DNA of 16,520 nt. Source: HRBIN12 sp964447335 (lineage in GTDB: Bacteria > Actinomycetota > UBA4738 > HRBIN12). Positions 1 through 7,589 of this stretch are shown in pieces. The position numbers were made by a program, and so were the translations under genes. The notes under the pieces are model-generated. The model had not been told where the DNA came from, ran no database searches, and saw nothing but the letters and a program-made list of their open reading frames with translations. The DNA lies in NCBI GenBank assembly GCA_964447335.1, contig CAYUSA010000063.1, positions 1-16,520 on the forward strand. The letters are read 5' to 3'. Each line of letters opens with the position of its first letter. Positions within the stretch are counted from its first letter, which is position 1.

Positions 1-2799
1 CTCAACATAAACGTGTGGCTGGCCGCCGATCACCATCAGCCCGCCGCCCTGCTGCACAAATCGTTCCAGTTCCGCCTTACGGAATGGCGCGATCGATTCC
101 AGATCCCAGTTGTTGAACATCACGATCTGGTAATCCTCGAAGCGGGCCTGCGCGAACGACACGTTTGAGACCACTTCGAACTGCGCGGCGTTCAGCGTGC
201 CGAACAGATGGGACTCCATGCCCGGCGCGTCCTGCGATAGATACAGCAGGCGCGGGCGACGCAGATTGACGGCCTGCTGGAACCGCAAATCGCCGAGAGT
301 CTGTGTGCGCAGGTTCAGCACGAGATCGATGGCGCCCGGTGTCGCCAGCGAGGCCGTGACGCGCAGGTTGTTCAGTCCGGGCTCCAATGCCACAGGGCTT
401 GCGCCCAAAGCCTTGCCTTCGCCGGTCAGCTCCAGCGTGCCCGTGGCCTTCTCCGGAGACTGCACGCTGATCTCGATTGGGAAGCGCTCACCTGTGAACG
501 CCACCGTGGGCAGGCGGACGGATTCGAGCTGAAGCCGCGGCTGCGCGCGTCCGGCCAGCGGATACGTATCGATGGGGATCCCAAGCTGCCGGGCCTGCCA
601 CGCCGCGCGCGCCACGGAGCCGGAATTCTCCTTGCCGTCCGAGATCAGCACCAGCCGGGGCACCATGCCGCTGGGCATCGCCGCGGATGCTTCGCGAATG
701 GCCGCCTCCAGACTTGTGGCGCGGCCGGATTCTCCGCCCGTGCCCCGCAGCTTCCAGCCGGAGGCGAACTCCTGCGCCGTCGTCGTGCGGATAGAACGGG
801 CGAACGGCAGCACTCGCACGATGTTCCGACCCCGGGCGCCGTCTATCGCCGAAGTCAGGCGCGATGCCTCCTCCAGATCCGCGCTTGAGATGCTGGCAGA
901 AGTGTCCGGCAGCACGGCCACCGCCATCTTCGTCTCCTGCACGGAGAGATCGGGCTGGAAGACGCTGATCACGGCGGCGGCAATCGCCGCGACTTTCAGG
1001 ATCAGCGAGAGCCGCGACGTGGGCTGGTTGCGGAAGAACCACCATTCGATCGCCAGAATGAGCGCGGCCAGCAGGGCCAGGTACTGCCAGAGTTCCTGCG
1101 GCAGGGCGGTGGCTGCGGCCGGGGCGCCAAGGCCCCGCGCGATGGTCTCGGCGGGCTGCCACGCCGTGGTGCCCAGGCCGGGCAGCGTCAGCGCGAAGAC
1201 CAGCTCGGAGTTCGGTGAGAGCACTCGCACCGTCGAGGGCGAGGCCGCGAAAAAGCGCACGCTGCGGCCTTCTACCGTAAACGGCAGGGCGTCGCCTTGG
1301 GCGTCCAGCACCCGGAGCTTCTCCGGAGCGTAGGACTCGGCCAGGTCCACGGAAACGGCGCCGGGCGGGCCGGCCAGAACCTCCTGCCGCAGGAACGTTT
1401 CCGGCGCGATCCACTGAAAAATGTTCGCGAAGAGGAGAGGCGTGGCCAGCGAGTAGCGCAGGTTGGAGCGCAGCGGATGGAATCCCAGCGTGACCGACTT
1501 GGCGCCCGCGACAATCAACGCGCCCTCCTTGGCCGAGGCGATTACCGTCTCGCCGTTGCCGGGAGTGAGAACTCGCGCATTGACGATTCGCATATCCCGC
1601 GAACGGATGCCCGCGGCGATCGGGTGGACCGAGTTCCAGCCGGAGATGGTAGCTTCCCCCGTGCCGGGATTCAGGAAGATCGCAGGGCGCTGCGGAGTCT
1701 GCAGCGGTTGAAAGGAGTCGATCAGGAACAGATCGGCGTCGGCGCTGGCCTGATACTGTGAGGGCGCCAGGAACGTGGGCTGAATGCGCACGTCGGACGA
1801 CAGAATCGGGCGCAGCAGTTCGGCCTCGGCCGTGTAGACGTTCACTCGCAACCGGCGCGGCTCGGGTATCTCCAGCGTTACGCGGTCGTCGGCTGCCAGC
1901 GCGTCGCGCGTCGAGAGCCGCGCTTCCAGCCAGCCGGAGGCCGTGGAGCGGAACTGGAACGTGGCCGTGGTCTCGGCGTTGGGCGGCAGCGTGACGAGCT
2001 GGTTCGAAATCAAAGCCCCGCCCAGTCCGGCAATCAGCGGCACATTGCGGGCCATGTTGCTGTAATTGCGGGCGGTGACCGAGGTGTGGAACAGCGTCGC
2101 GTCCTCGGTGGAGCGTCGCAGTTCCACTCGCGTGATGCCGAGATTGGCTGGCGGCTCCTTGGTGAGCAGGACTCGCAGGTTGGCAGGGGCGTTGATGGCA
2201 GCGTTCGCCTCGGTGCGGCCAGGACCGGCATAGAGGATCTCACCCGGACGCCGGGCTTCCAACCGCAGCGCCTGCAGCGCCAGATCGAAGGCCGGCTGCA
2301 GGTCGAGCGCCGAGGACGAAGGCCGGCTGGCTTCGATGGCCGCGCGCACATCGGCGGCATTGGTCTCGAAGCGCGTGGCCGGGGTGGCCAGAGAGTCGGC
2401 GCGCACCAGCATCACGCGGTCCTGCGGCGGCACCCGGCGGAGCCATTCCAGGGCCAGCTTGCGCGATTCGGTGAACAGCGCCGCGTTCTGCTGCCAGGCG
2501 GATGTGTCCAGGATCAGCACGTGATCGCGTCCGCTGGTGTCGGGGCTGCCGAGCCGCGGCTGCGCGATGGCAAGCAACAGCAGCGCGATGGCGAGAAGTT
2601 GAAGCAGCAGGGACCAGGGTTGATCGATGCGCCGGCGCCGCGTCTGCTGCACCTGCTGCTGCGCGTTCTGCCAGAAGCGCAGGGTTGCCACGGCGAAGCG
2701 CTTCCGCGCCCGGATCAACAGGTAGAGCGCGACGGTGACTGCCGAGGCCGCGGAGAAGAGTGCGAGGAATTCGAGCGCGCTGAGATTGGCGAAGAACAA
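1..2799 (-). CDS. BatA-like membrane protein with two VWA domains and a glutamine-amidotransferase-like domain (partial, C-terminus off the left edge)
   Basis: One frame stays open for 933 codons to the window edge. The start is a TTG at 2799: the in-frame TAA five codons upstream is the stop of the DUF58 gene, and an AAAGG ribosome site (2809-2813) lies 9 nt before the TTG. Seen in order: an N-terminal BatA-type region with two membrane segments (about 9-29 and 62-79) joined by a basic stretch; a first VWA-like domain with a degenerate MIDAS, DTSAW at 98-102; membrane segments at about 571-590 and 597-614; a second VWA with an intact MIDAS, DTSAS at 632-636, T695 and D721 (ISDGKEN); then, from about 846, an amidotransferase-like fold ending in GGGLMVIGG near 918-926. 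Family knowledge: such proteins sit beside MoxR and DUF58 proteins, and their precise role is unknown. I infer a membrane partner of the MoxR ATPase. The amidotransferase part is probably non-catalytic, but it is cut off here. Codon use is uniform along the gene and of left-side type. Confidence 0.88.
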   Translation of the reverse strand, partial: MFFANLSALEFLALFSAASAVTVALYLLIRARKRFAVATLRFWQNAQQQVQQTRRRRIDQPWSLLLQLLAIALLLLAIAQPRLGSPDTSGRDHVLILDTSAWQQNAALFTESRKLALEWLRRVPPQDRVMLVRADSLATPATRFETNAADVRAAIEASRPSSSALDLQPAFDLALQALRLEARRPGEILYAGPGRTEANAAINAPANLRVLLTKEPPANLGITRVELRRSTEDATLFHTSVTARNYSNMARNVPLIAGLGGALISNQLVTLPPNAETTATFQFRSTASGWLEARLSTRDALAADDRVTLEIPEPRRLRVNVYTAEAELLRPILSSDVRIQPTFLAPSQYQASADADLFLIDSFQPLQTPQRPAIFLNPGTGEATISGWNSVHPIAAGIRSRDMRIVNARVLTPGNGETVIASAKEGALIVAGAKSVTLGFHPLRSNLRYSLATPLLFANIFQWIAPETFLRQEVLAGPPGAVSVDLAESYAPEKLRVLDAQGDALPFTVEGRSVRFFAASPSTVRVLSPNSELVFALTLPGLGTTAWQPAETIARGLGAPAAATALPQELWQYLALLAALILAIEWWFFRNQPTSRLSLILKVAAIAAAVISVFQPDLSVQETKMAVAVLPDTSASISSADLEEASRLTSAIDGARGRNIVRVLPFARSIRTTTAQEFASGWKLRGTGGESGRATSLEAAIREASAAMPSGMVPRLVLISDGKENSGSVARAAWQARQLGIPIDTYPLAGRAQPRLQLESVRLPTVAFTGERFPIEISVQSPEKATGTLELTGEGKALGASPVALEPGLNNLRVTASLATPGAIDLVLNLRTQTLGDLRFQQAVNLRRPRLLYLSQDAPGMESHLFGTLNAAQFEVVSNVSFAQARFEDYQIVMFNNWDLESIAPFRKAELERFVQQGGGLMVIGGQPHVYVE

Positions 2800-2811
2800 G
2801 CTGCTGGGCCT

Positions 2812-3696
2812 TTATGTGTGCTGAAGGGCCGTCAGAATGGCCTCTTGTAATGGGACGGATGTAGCGAACCCGGCGTAACGGCCGCCGGCGCGGAGAGCGA
2901 GATTTTCCAGGGCGCCGGAATAACTATCAAAGGCCTCCGTGTAGGCCGTGCGCGCCGGGCCGTCCAGCGAGAGCTCGAGCGCCGTGCCCGTCTCCGCGTC
3001 GGTTAGCGTCACGTCGCCGTCCAGCCCGGGGGCGCGGTCGGAGTCGGCCCAAATCTGGATGATGAGCAGCTCGTGCCCGAAATCGGTCAGGTACTGAAGC
3101 GGCTTGAGTATGTCGCCGTCGTCCAGGAAGTCCGAGAGAATCACGAGCAATCCGGGCTTCGGATAGGCGGAGATGAACTGGCGTGCGATCTCAAAAAAAG
3201 AGGTGCGGCCGGCTGGTTGAATGCCGGAAAGGAAGTCGTTCACCGGCCCATAGCGGTGCCGGCCGCCGGAAGCCAGATGGGAGTCGTCCAGCCGCTCGTG
3301 GAACGGCTGGATCAGGATGGAGTCGTGCCGCACCAGGCCGACATAGGTGAGCGCCGCGGTCAGGCGGCGGGCGTAGTCGAACTTGGATTCGCCGCCGTTC
3401 GGGCTGGGTGTGGCGGTCATCGAAAGCGACGAGTCCAGCAGCAGCCGGATCGGCGTGCGCGGCTCCACCTGGAACATCTTCAGGAACAGTTTCTCCAGGC
3501 GCATGTAGGCGCGCCAGTTGACGGCGCGCAGGTCGTCGCCCTGATGGAAATTGCGGTGGTCCAGGAACTCCTGGCCGGGCCCTGCGTAGCGCGAAACGTT
3601 GTGGCCGCCCACGAGTCCGCGGAACGACTTCTGCCAGCGAATGGTAAGGCGTTCGAGGCGTTCGAGTAGCTGCCGGTCCAGGAGCGGGGAGGCCAT
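2812..3696 (-). CDS. DUF58 domain protein (VWA-like partner of MoxR)
   Basis: This is a 294-residue protein starting MASPLLDRQL. The DUF58 hallmark is clear at about 51-77: HQGDDLRAVNWRAYMRLEKL, matching the family pattern GDxxRxxNW followed by a basic helix. A VWA-like metal site follows, DSSLS at 88-92 (DxSxS), and the remainder fits a VWA-type Rossmann fold. There is no signal peptide or membrane segment, unlike longer DUF58 proteins that carry N-terminal helices, so it is probably cytosolic or membrane-associated through its partners. It lies 10 bp downstream of moxR and 12 bp upstream of the BatA-like gene, as one co-transcribed unit. No good ribosome site precedes its ATG, so translational coupling to moxR is likely. 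Family knowledge: DUF58 proteins accompany MoxR ATPases in stress or envelope-related clusters, with no defined biochemical activity. The sequence style is acidobacterial. Confidence 0.92.
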   Translation of the reverse strand: MASPLLDRQLLERLERLTIRWQKSFRGLVGGHNVSRYAGPGQEFLDHRNFHQGDDLRAVNWRAYMRLEKLFLKMFQVEPRTPIRLLLDSSLSMTATPSPNGGESKFDYARRLTAALTYVGLVRHDSILIQPFHERLDDSHLASGGRHRYGPVNDFLSGIQPAGRTSFFEIARQFISAYPKPGLLVILSDFLDDGDILKPLQYLTDFGHELLIIQIWADSDRAPGLDGDVTLTDAETGTALELSLDGPARTAYTEAFDSYSGALENLALRAGGRYAGFATSVPLQEAILTALQHT

Positions 3697-3706
3697 TGGT
3701 TAGCGT

Positions 3707-4687
3707 CTAGCGCGCAACGGCGGCGGTCTTGGCCGTCGCGGGGATGATCTCCTTCAGGAGCGTCTCGGGCGTCTGGTCGTCGGCGTGCGCGTCGAAGTTC
3801 AGGATGATGCGGTGGCGCAGCACCGCGTGGGCAATCGTGCGGACGTCATCGATCGAAAGGTGGGCGCGGCCGTTCATCAGAGCGTACACTCGGCCGCATT
3901 CCACCAGCGATTGGGCGCCGCGGGGGGAAGCCCCGTAGCGAATGTACTTGCTGGCCAGCGGATGGGCGCTCGGCGTGTTCGGCTGTGTGGCCATCACCAG
4001 CGAGACGGCGAAGTCGAGAACGTGCGGCGCCACCAGCACCTCGCGGCAGGCGCTGCGGATAGAGAGAATGGTGTCGCGGTCGAGCACCTGGCTCAGTTCG
4101 GGCTCATCGCGCTGGATGGTGCGCTCCACAATCCGGTTGAGATCGTCGCGCGTGGGGTACTCGACGAGGATCTTCATCAGGAAGCGGTCCAACTGCGCTT
4201 CCGGCAGCGGGTAGGTGCCCTCCATCTCGATGGGATTCTGAGTCGCCATGACCAGGAACGGGCTATCAAGCTGATGCGTGGTGGTCCCGGAGGTGACGGT
4301 GCGCTCCTGCATCGCCTCCAGCAGCGCGGACTGCGTCTTCGGCGTCGCGCGGTTGATCTCGTCCGCGAGGAGCACCTGCGTGAACACCGGTCCCGGCCGG
4401 AACTCGAAGTCGTTCGTGCGCAGGTTGAGCACGGACGTCCCGGTGACGTCGCTCGGCATCAGGTCCGGCGTGAACTGCACCCGTCGGAACCCGAGCCCGA
4501 GCAGGGTCGCGAGCATCCGCACCAGCGTGGTCTTGCCCACCCCCGGCACGTCGTCGATGAGCACGTGGTTCCCGGTGAGGATGCCGACCATGACGAGGCG
4601 AAGCGGTTCGCGGAGACCGAAGAGGCGCTCGTCGACGCGCGCGGCGAGCTCGACGAAGAACGCGCGTGCCCTCTGCGGCTCGTCCAT
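3707..4687 (-). CDS. moxR: MoxR family AAA+ ATPase (compositionally chimeric)
   Basis: A 326-residue protein of normal MoxR length, using the ATG at 4687 (MDEPQRARAF). The frame stays open further upstream, but that extension is arginine/serine-rich and overlaps the neighbouring permease gene. Seen: Walker A VPGVGKTT at 47-54, Walker B LLADEINR at 106-113, sensor-1 ATQNP at 148-152, and the MoxR block EGTYPLPEAQLDRF at 156-169. Family knowledge: MoxR ATPases are hexameric chaperones that act on VWA/DUF58 proteins encoded next to them. The first 137 codons are almost entirely G/C-ending (6 A/T-ending by my count). The next 63 have 10 A/T-ending codons and match the downstream genes in style. 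The protein stays continuous and all motifs are intact, but the two halves probably come from different genomes. A leaderless-type promoter (TATCCT at 4695-4700) precedes the start. Confidence 0.9.
   Translation of the reverse strand: MDEPQRARAFFVELAARVDERLFGLREPLRLVMVGILTGNHVLIDDVPGVGKTTLVRMLATLLGLGFRRVQFTPDLMPSDVTGTSVLNLRTNDFEFRPGPVFTQVLLADEINRATPKTQSALLEAMQERTVTSGTTTHQLDSPFLVMATQNPIEMEGTYPLPEAQLDRFLMKILVEYPTRDDLNRIVERTIQRDEPELSQVLDRDTILSIRSACREVLVAPHVLDFAVSLVMATQPNTPSAHPLASKYIRYGASPRGAQSLVECGRVYALMNGRAHLSIDDVRTIAHAVLRHRIILNFDAHADDQTPETLLKEIIPATAKTAAVAR
4274..4318. other. Compositional junction inside moxR
   Basis: Base and codon use change sharply here. On the high-coordinate side, codons are nearly all G/C-ending. 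On the low-coordinate side, codons such as CAT, CTT, GAT, ACT and AAT appear at once, from residue 138. The segment encodes EAMQERTVTSGTTT, just after Walker B, one of the most conserved stretches in MoxR genes. A sequence shared by two organisms at this point could bridge two contigs. Gene content on the two sides also differs in apparent phylum. The exact breakpoint cannot be placed because the shared stretch is conserved. Confidence 0.7.
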
Positions 4688-4700
4688 CACCCGAAGGATA
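4688..4700 (-). promoter_or_regulatory. Leaderless-type promoter of moxR
   Basis: On the minus strand, TATCCT (4700 to 4695) fits the actinobacterial -10 consensus TANNNT. It is followed by 7 nt and then the ATG at 4687, so transcription would begin at or next to the start codon. No Shine-Dalgarno sequence is present and no clear -35 box is visible. The spacing matches the two promoters at 6611-6698, which supports the call and indicates that this end of moxR belongs to the right-hand genome. Confidence 0.55.
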
Positions 4701-4742
4701 CGGGCGTGGATCCCCCGAGGGCTCGACCGGCCCGGGAGTGCC

Positions 4743-5591
4743 TCAGGTTCGCCGGTACACGCGGACCGAGAGCGGCACGGCGATCGCGAGGATCCCCAGG
4801 AACCACGCGGTCGACTGCCACAGGAGCGTGCCGAGAGCCGGCACATCCGGGAAGTACGAGCTCTTCGCGTAGAGGTCACCGAGCGTGAGCACGCGGAACG
4901 TGTCCACCCAGATCGAGACGGGGTTCACGTTCGCCCACGCCTGGAGCCAGCCGGGGAAGGACTCGGCGGGCACGAACGCAGAGCTCGCGAACACGAAGGG
5001 GAACACGATGGTGAAGCTCGCCGCCTGGACCGCCTCGACGCTCTTCAGCGAGAGCCCGGTGAACGCGGCGACCCACGTGAAGGCGTAGCCGACGGTCAAC
5101 GCGCCCGCGAACGCGAGGAGCACCTCGAGCGGTCCCGTGTGGAACCGGAACCCGACGATCGTCGCGACGACGAGCATGAGCACGACCTGGAACGTGATCG
5201 CGAAGGAGTCGGCCGTGGTCCGACCCACGAGCACCGCCGAGCGCGCCATCGGCAACGACTTGAAGCGGTCGATCAACCCTTTCTGCAGATCCTCGGCCAG
5301 TCCGACGCCGGTCTGCAGCGCGCTGAAGATGGCCGTCTGGACGAAGATGCCGGGCATCAGGAAGTCCACGTAGGGGACGGTGCGCGGCAAGATGCCCTCG
5401 ATCGCGCCGCCGAACACGTAGACGAACAGCAGCACGAACATCACCGGCTGGATCGTCGAGAAGACGAGCAGGTCGGGCTTGCGGATGTACGTGAGCAGGT
5501 TCCGCTTCGTGAGGACCAGGCCGTCGGAGATGGCGGCGGTGAGCCGCCCGCCGCCGCGGACCTCGGTGCGCTCGGTGGTCGTGACGCTCAT
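4743..5591 (-). CDS. ABC-2 type transporter permease, DrrB-like
   Basis: A 282-residue integral membrane protein with six likely membrane segments, at about 41-60, 78-98, 130-147, 157-178, 189-207 and 260-277. The cytosolic loop DLQKGLIDRFKSLPMAR (101-117) and the NPVSIWVDTFR motif (223-233) are typical of daunorubicin-resistance permeases (DrrB/ABC2_membrane family). Its ATG (5591) overlaps the stop of the ATPase gene by four bases (ATGA), so the two are translationally coupled and form one exporter. Family knowledge: DrrAB-type pumps expel hydrophobic drugs or secondary metabolites. The substrate here cannot be read from sequence, and no biosynthetic cluster is nearby. The gene is followed by a 55-bp gap and then moxR on the same strand. 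Confidence 0.92.
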   Translation of the reverse strand: MSVTTTERTEVRGGGRLTAAISDGLVLTKRNLLTYIRKPDLLVFSTIQPVMFVLLFVYVFGGAIEGILPRTVPYVDFLMPGIFVQTAIFSALQTGVGLAEDLQKGLIDRFKSLPMARSAVLVGRTTADSFAITFQVVLMLVVATIVGFRFHTGPLEVLLAFAGALTVGYAFTWVAAFTGLSLKSVEAVQAASFTIVFPFVFASSAFVPAESFPGWLQAWANVNPVSIWVDTFRVLTLGDLYAKSSYFPDVPALGTLLWQSTAWFLGILAIAVPLSVRVYRRT

Positions 5592-6610
5592 CCGGCCCCC
5601 TTCGCGCGGCGACGGCCCCGACGCCGTTCGCCATCCTCCGCTGCCTCCTCGGACGTGGCGCCCTCCTCGGCCGCGTGGCCGGTGAGGGAGAGGAACACGT
5701 CGTCGAGCGTCGGCCGGCGCAGCGAGATGTCCGCGAGCTCGATGCCCTCGGCGTCAAGGCGGCGGACCGCCTCCGTCAGCAGGCGCGGCCCGTCGAGGCC
5801 CACCGGGATCGTGAGCTCGCCGGTGTTGTTGTCCACCTTGCCGCCGCCCGGCCCGAGACCGAGCACCGCGCCGGCCGCCGCCGGGACCCTCGCACGGTCC
5901 GAGACACGGAGCGCGAGGACCTCGCCGCCGACCCGCGTCTTCAGCTCGTCGGAGGTCCCTCGGGCGATCACCTTGCCGCCGTCGATCACCGCGATGTCGT
6001 CCGCGAGGCGATCGGCCTCCTCCAGGTACTGCGTCGTGAGCAGGAGCGTCGTCCCGTCGCGGACGAGCTCGCGGATCACGTCCCAGAGCTCCAGGCGGCT
6101 CCGTGGGTCCAGGCCCGTGGTCGGCTCGTCGAGGAAGAGCACCTTCGGCTGCCCGACGAGGCTCGCGCCGAGGTCCAGGCGCCGGCGCATGCCGCCCGAG
6201 TAGGTCTTCGCGGTCCGGTTCGCGGCGGCGGCGAGCTCGAAGCGCTCGAGCACCTCGGTGCCGCGGCGGCGCGCCTCGGCGGCGGGCAGGTGGTAGAGGC
6301 GCCCGACCATCTCGAGGTTCTCCAGGCCCGTGAGGTTCTCGTCCACGGCCGCGTACTGCCCGGCGAGCCCGATGACGTGGCGCAGCTCCTCGGCCTGCCG
6401 GACGACGTCGTACCCGGCCACGACCGCCCGCCCGGCGTCCGGGTGCAGGAGCGTCGTGAGGATCCGCACGGCCGTCGTCTTTCCGGCGCCGTTCGGCCCG
6501 AGGAGCCCGAGCACGGTGCTCGGCTGTACGTCGAGATCGACGCCGTCGAGCGCGTGCACGCTCCCGAACGACTTGCGCAGGCCCTCGGCGACGATCATCG
6601 GCTCGGCCAT
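5588..6610 (-). CDS. ABC transporter ATP-binding protein, DrrA-like
   Basis: A 340-residue protein that begins at the ATG at 6610 (MAEPMIVAEG). The frame extends upstream, but that part overlaps the divergent promoter region and the opposite gene. Seen: Walker A GPNGAGKTT at 38-46, Q-loop Q85, signature YSGGMRRRL at 137-145, Walker B VLFLDEP at 157-163, and TTQYLEEAD around 192-200. In the last, glutamine replaces the usual H-loop histidine, which is typical of the DrrA subfamily. The C-terminal extension ends in the RRPTLDDVFLSLTG motif of DrrA proteins, followed by an acidic and then basic tail rich in R and K. It supplies ATP hydrolysis for the permease encoded immediately downstream, with an ATGA overlap. 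Expression is likely from the leaderless-type promoter at 6619-6624. The exported substrate is unknown. Confidence 0.93.
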   Translation of the reverse strand: MAEPMIVAEGLRKSFGSVHALDGVDLDVQPSTVLGLLGPNGAGKTTAVRILTTLLHPDAGRAVVAGYDVVRQAEELRHVIGLAGQYAAVDENLTGLENLEMVGRLYHLPAAEARRRGTEVLERFELAAAANRTAKTYSGGMRRRLDLGASLVGQPKVLFLDEPTTGLDPRSRLELWDVIRELVRDGTTLLLTTQYLEEADRLADDIAVIDGGKVIARGTSDELKTRVGGEVLALRVSDRARVPAAAGAVLGLGPGGGKVDNNTGELTIPVGLDGPRLLTEAVRRLDAEGIELADISLRRPTLDDVFLSLTGHAAEEGATSEEAAEDGERRRGRRRAKGAG

Positions 6611-6698
6611 GGCGCACCAGCCTACGGGAGGTCGCCGGATGCGACGACCCCTCGCGCCCGAGACCTCGCGAGCGCGGTCTCGTCGTAGGCTGGCCGCC
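6611..6698. promoter_or_regulatory. Divergent leaderless-type promoters in a 10-bp inverted repeat
   Basis: This is the whole 88-bp gap between the two divergent ABC operons. CCAGCCTACG (6617-6626) and CGTAGGCTGG (6684-6693) are perfect inverted copies. Each contains the -10 box TAGGCT pointing outward: toward the DrrA-like gene at 6624-6619, 8 nt before its ATG, and toward the NatA-like gene at 6686-6691, 7 nt before its GTG. Neither gene has a Shine-Dalgarno sequence. Both transcripts are therefore probably leaderless. The two -10 boxes are about 60 bp apart, so the operons may share a regulator, but no operator was identified. Confidence 0.6.
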
Positions 6699-7589
6699 GT
6701 GCTCGAGCTCGAGGGTCTCTCGCGGCGGTTCGGGGAGGTGGTCGCCCTCGACGACATCTCGTTCCGCATCGCCGAGGGCGAGATGGTCGGCTTCGTGGGG
6801 CCGAACGGCGCCGGCAAGACGACGGCGATGCGCATCGCGCTCGGCGTGCTGCAGCCGGACGCCGGCGAGGTCCGCTGGCGCGGCCGGTCGGTCGACGCGG
6901 AGATGCGGCGCCGTTTCGGCTACATGCCCGAGGAGCGTGGCCTGTACCCGAAGATGCGGGTGCTCGACCACCTCGTGTACCTTGCGCGCCTGCACGGCCT
7001 GGGTCGGGAGGACGCCCGCGCGCAGGCGCGTCGCGTCGCGGACGTGCTCGGGATCGCCGACCGCGCCGACGCGCGCGTGGAGGCCCTGTCGCTCGGCAAC
7101 CAGCAGCGCGTGCAGCTCGCGGCGGCGCTCGTGCACCGGCCCGAGGTCCTCGTGCTCGACGAGCCGTTCTCGGGACTCGATCCGGTAGGGGTTGACGTGC
7201 TGTCGGGGGTCCTGCGTGAGCAGGCCGCGGCGGGTGTGCCGGTCGTGTTCTCGAGCCACCAGCTCGACCTCGTCGAGCGGCTGTGCGGATCCGTCGTGTT
7301 GATCCATCGCGGGCGCATCGTGGCGTCCGGCCGCATCGCCGACCTGCGCGACGCCGACCCCCGACAGCTCGTCCGCGTCGAGCTCGCGGTGGCGGTGCCG
7401 GGTTGGGTGGAGCGGATCGCGGGCACACGGGTCGTCGAGCCGCTCGCGGAGGGCGCAGTCCTCGAGCTGCTCGAGCCGGGGCGCGAGGCCGACGTCCTCG
7501 ACGCGGCGCGCGCGGCCGGCGACGTCCGCACCTTCCTCGTCGTCCGCCCGACCCTGAACGAGATCTTCCGTCGGGCGGTGGGAGCGTGA
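6699..7589 (+). CDS. ABC transporter ATP-binding protein, NatA-like
   Basis: A 296-residue protein starting at GTG 6699 (read MLELEGLSRR). This start is chosen because it lies 7 nt after a -10 box and because homology-like sequence begins there; the upstream open frame is antisense to the DrrA-like gene. Seen: Walker A GPNGAGKTT at 34-42, signature SLGNQQRVQL at 131-140 (a variant of LSGGQ common in this subfamily), Walker B LVLDEP at 151-156, and H-loop H187 in SSHQLD. The C-terminal region ends in RPTLNEIFRRAVG, the usual tail of NatA/CcmA-type ATPases. It pairs with the permease that begins inside its stop codon (GTGA). Family knowledge: Bacillus NatAB exports sodium, but many actinobacterial relatives have no known substrate, so I claim no sodium role. 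Confidence 0.93.
   Translation: MLELEGLSRRFGEVVALDDISFRIAEGEMVGFVGPNGAGKTTAMRIALGVLQPDAGEVRWRGRSVDAEMRRRFGYMPEERGLYPKMRVLDHLVYLARLHGLGREDARAQARRVADVLGIADRADARVEALSLGNQQRVQLAAALVHRPEVLVLDEPFSGLDPVGVDVLSGVLREQAAAGVPVVFSSHQLDLVERLCGSVVLIHRGRIVASGRIADLRDADPRQLVRVELAVAVPGWVERIAGTRVVEPLAEGAVLELLEPGREADVLDAARAAGDVRTFLVVRPTLNEIFRRAVGA

Noticed and set aside
488..1414. Minus-strand 308-codon frame in the left region.
   Set aside because: It overlaps, in another frame, the continuous 933-codon VWA protein, and its translation is arginine/glycine-rich without domains.
1..4318. Treating the left part as a horizontally acquired island in the actinobacterial genome.
   Set aside because: There is no integrase, tRNA, repeat or IS at the boundary, and the break lies inside a conserved gene, so an assembly chimera is the simpler explanation.
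4278..6203. Plus-strand open frame of about 640 codons across moxR and the DrrAB-like genes.
   Set aside because: Antisense shadow of three minus-strand genes with intact motifs; its composition is arginine, serine and glutamate noise.
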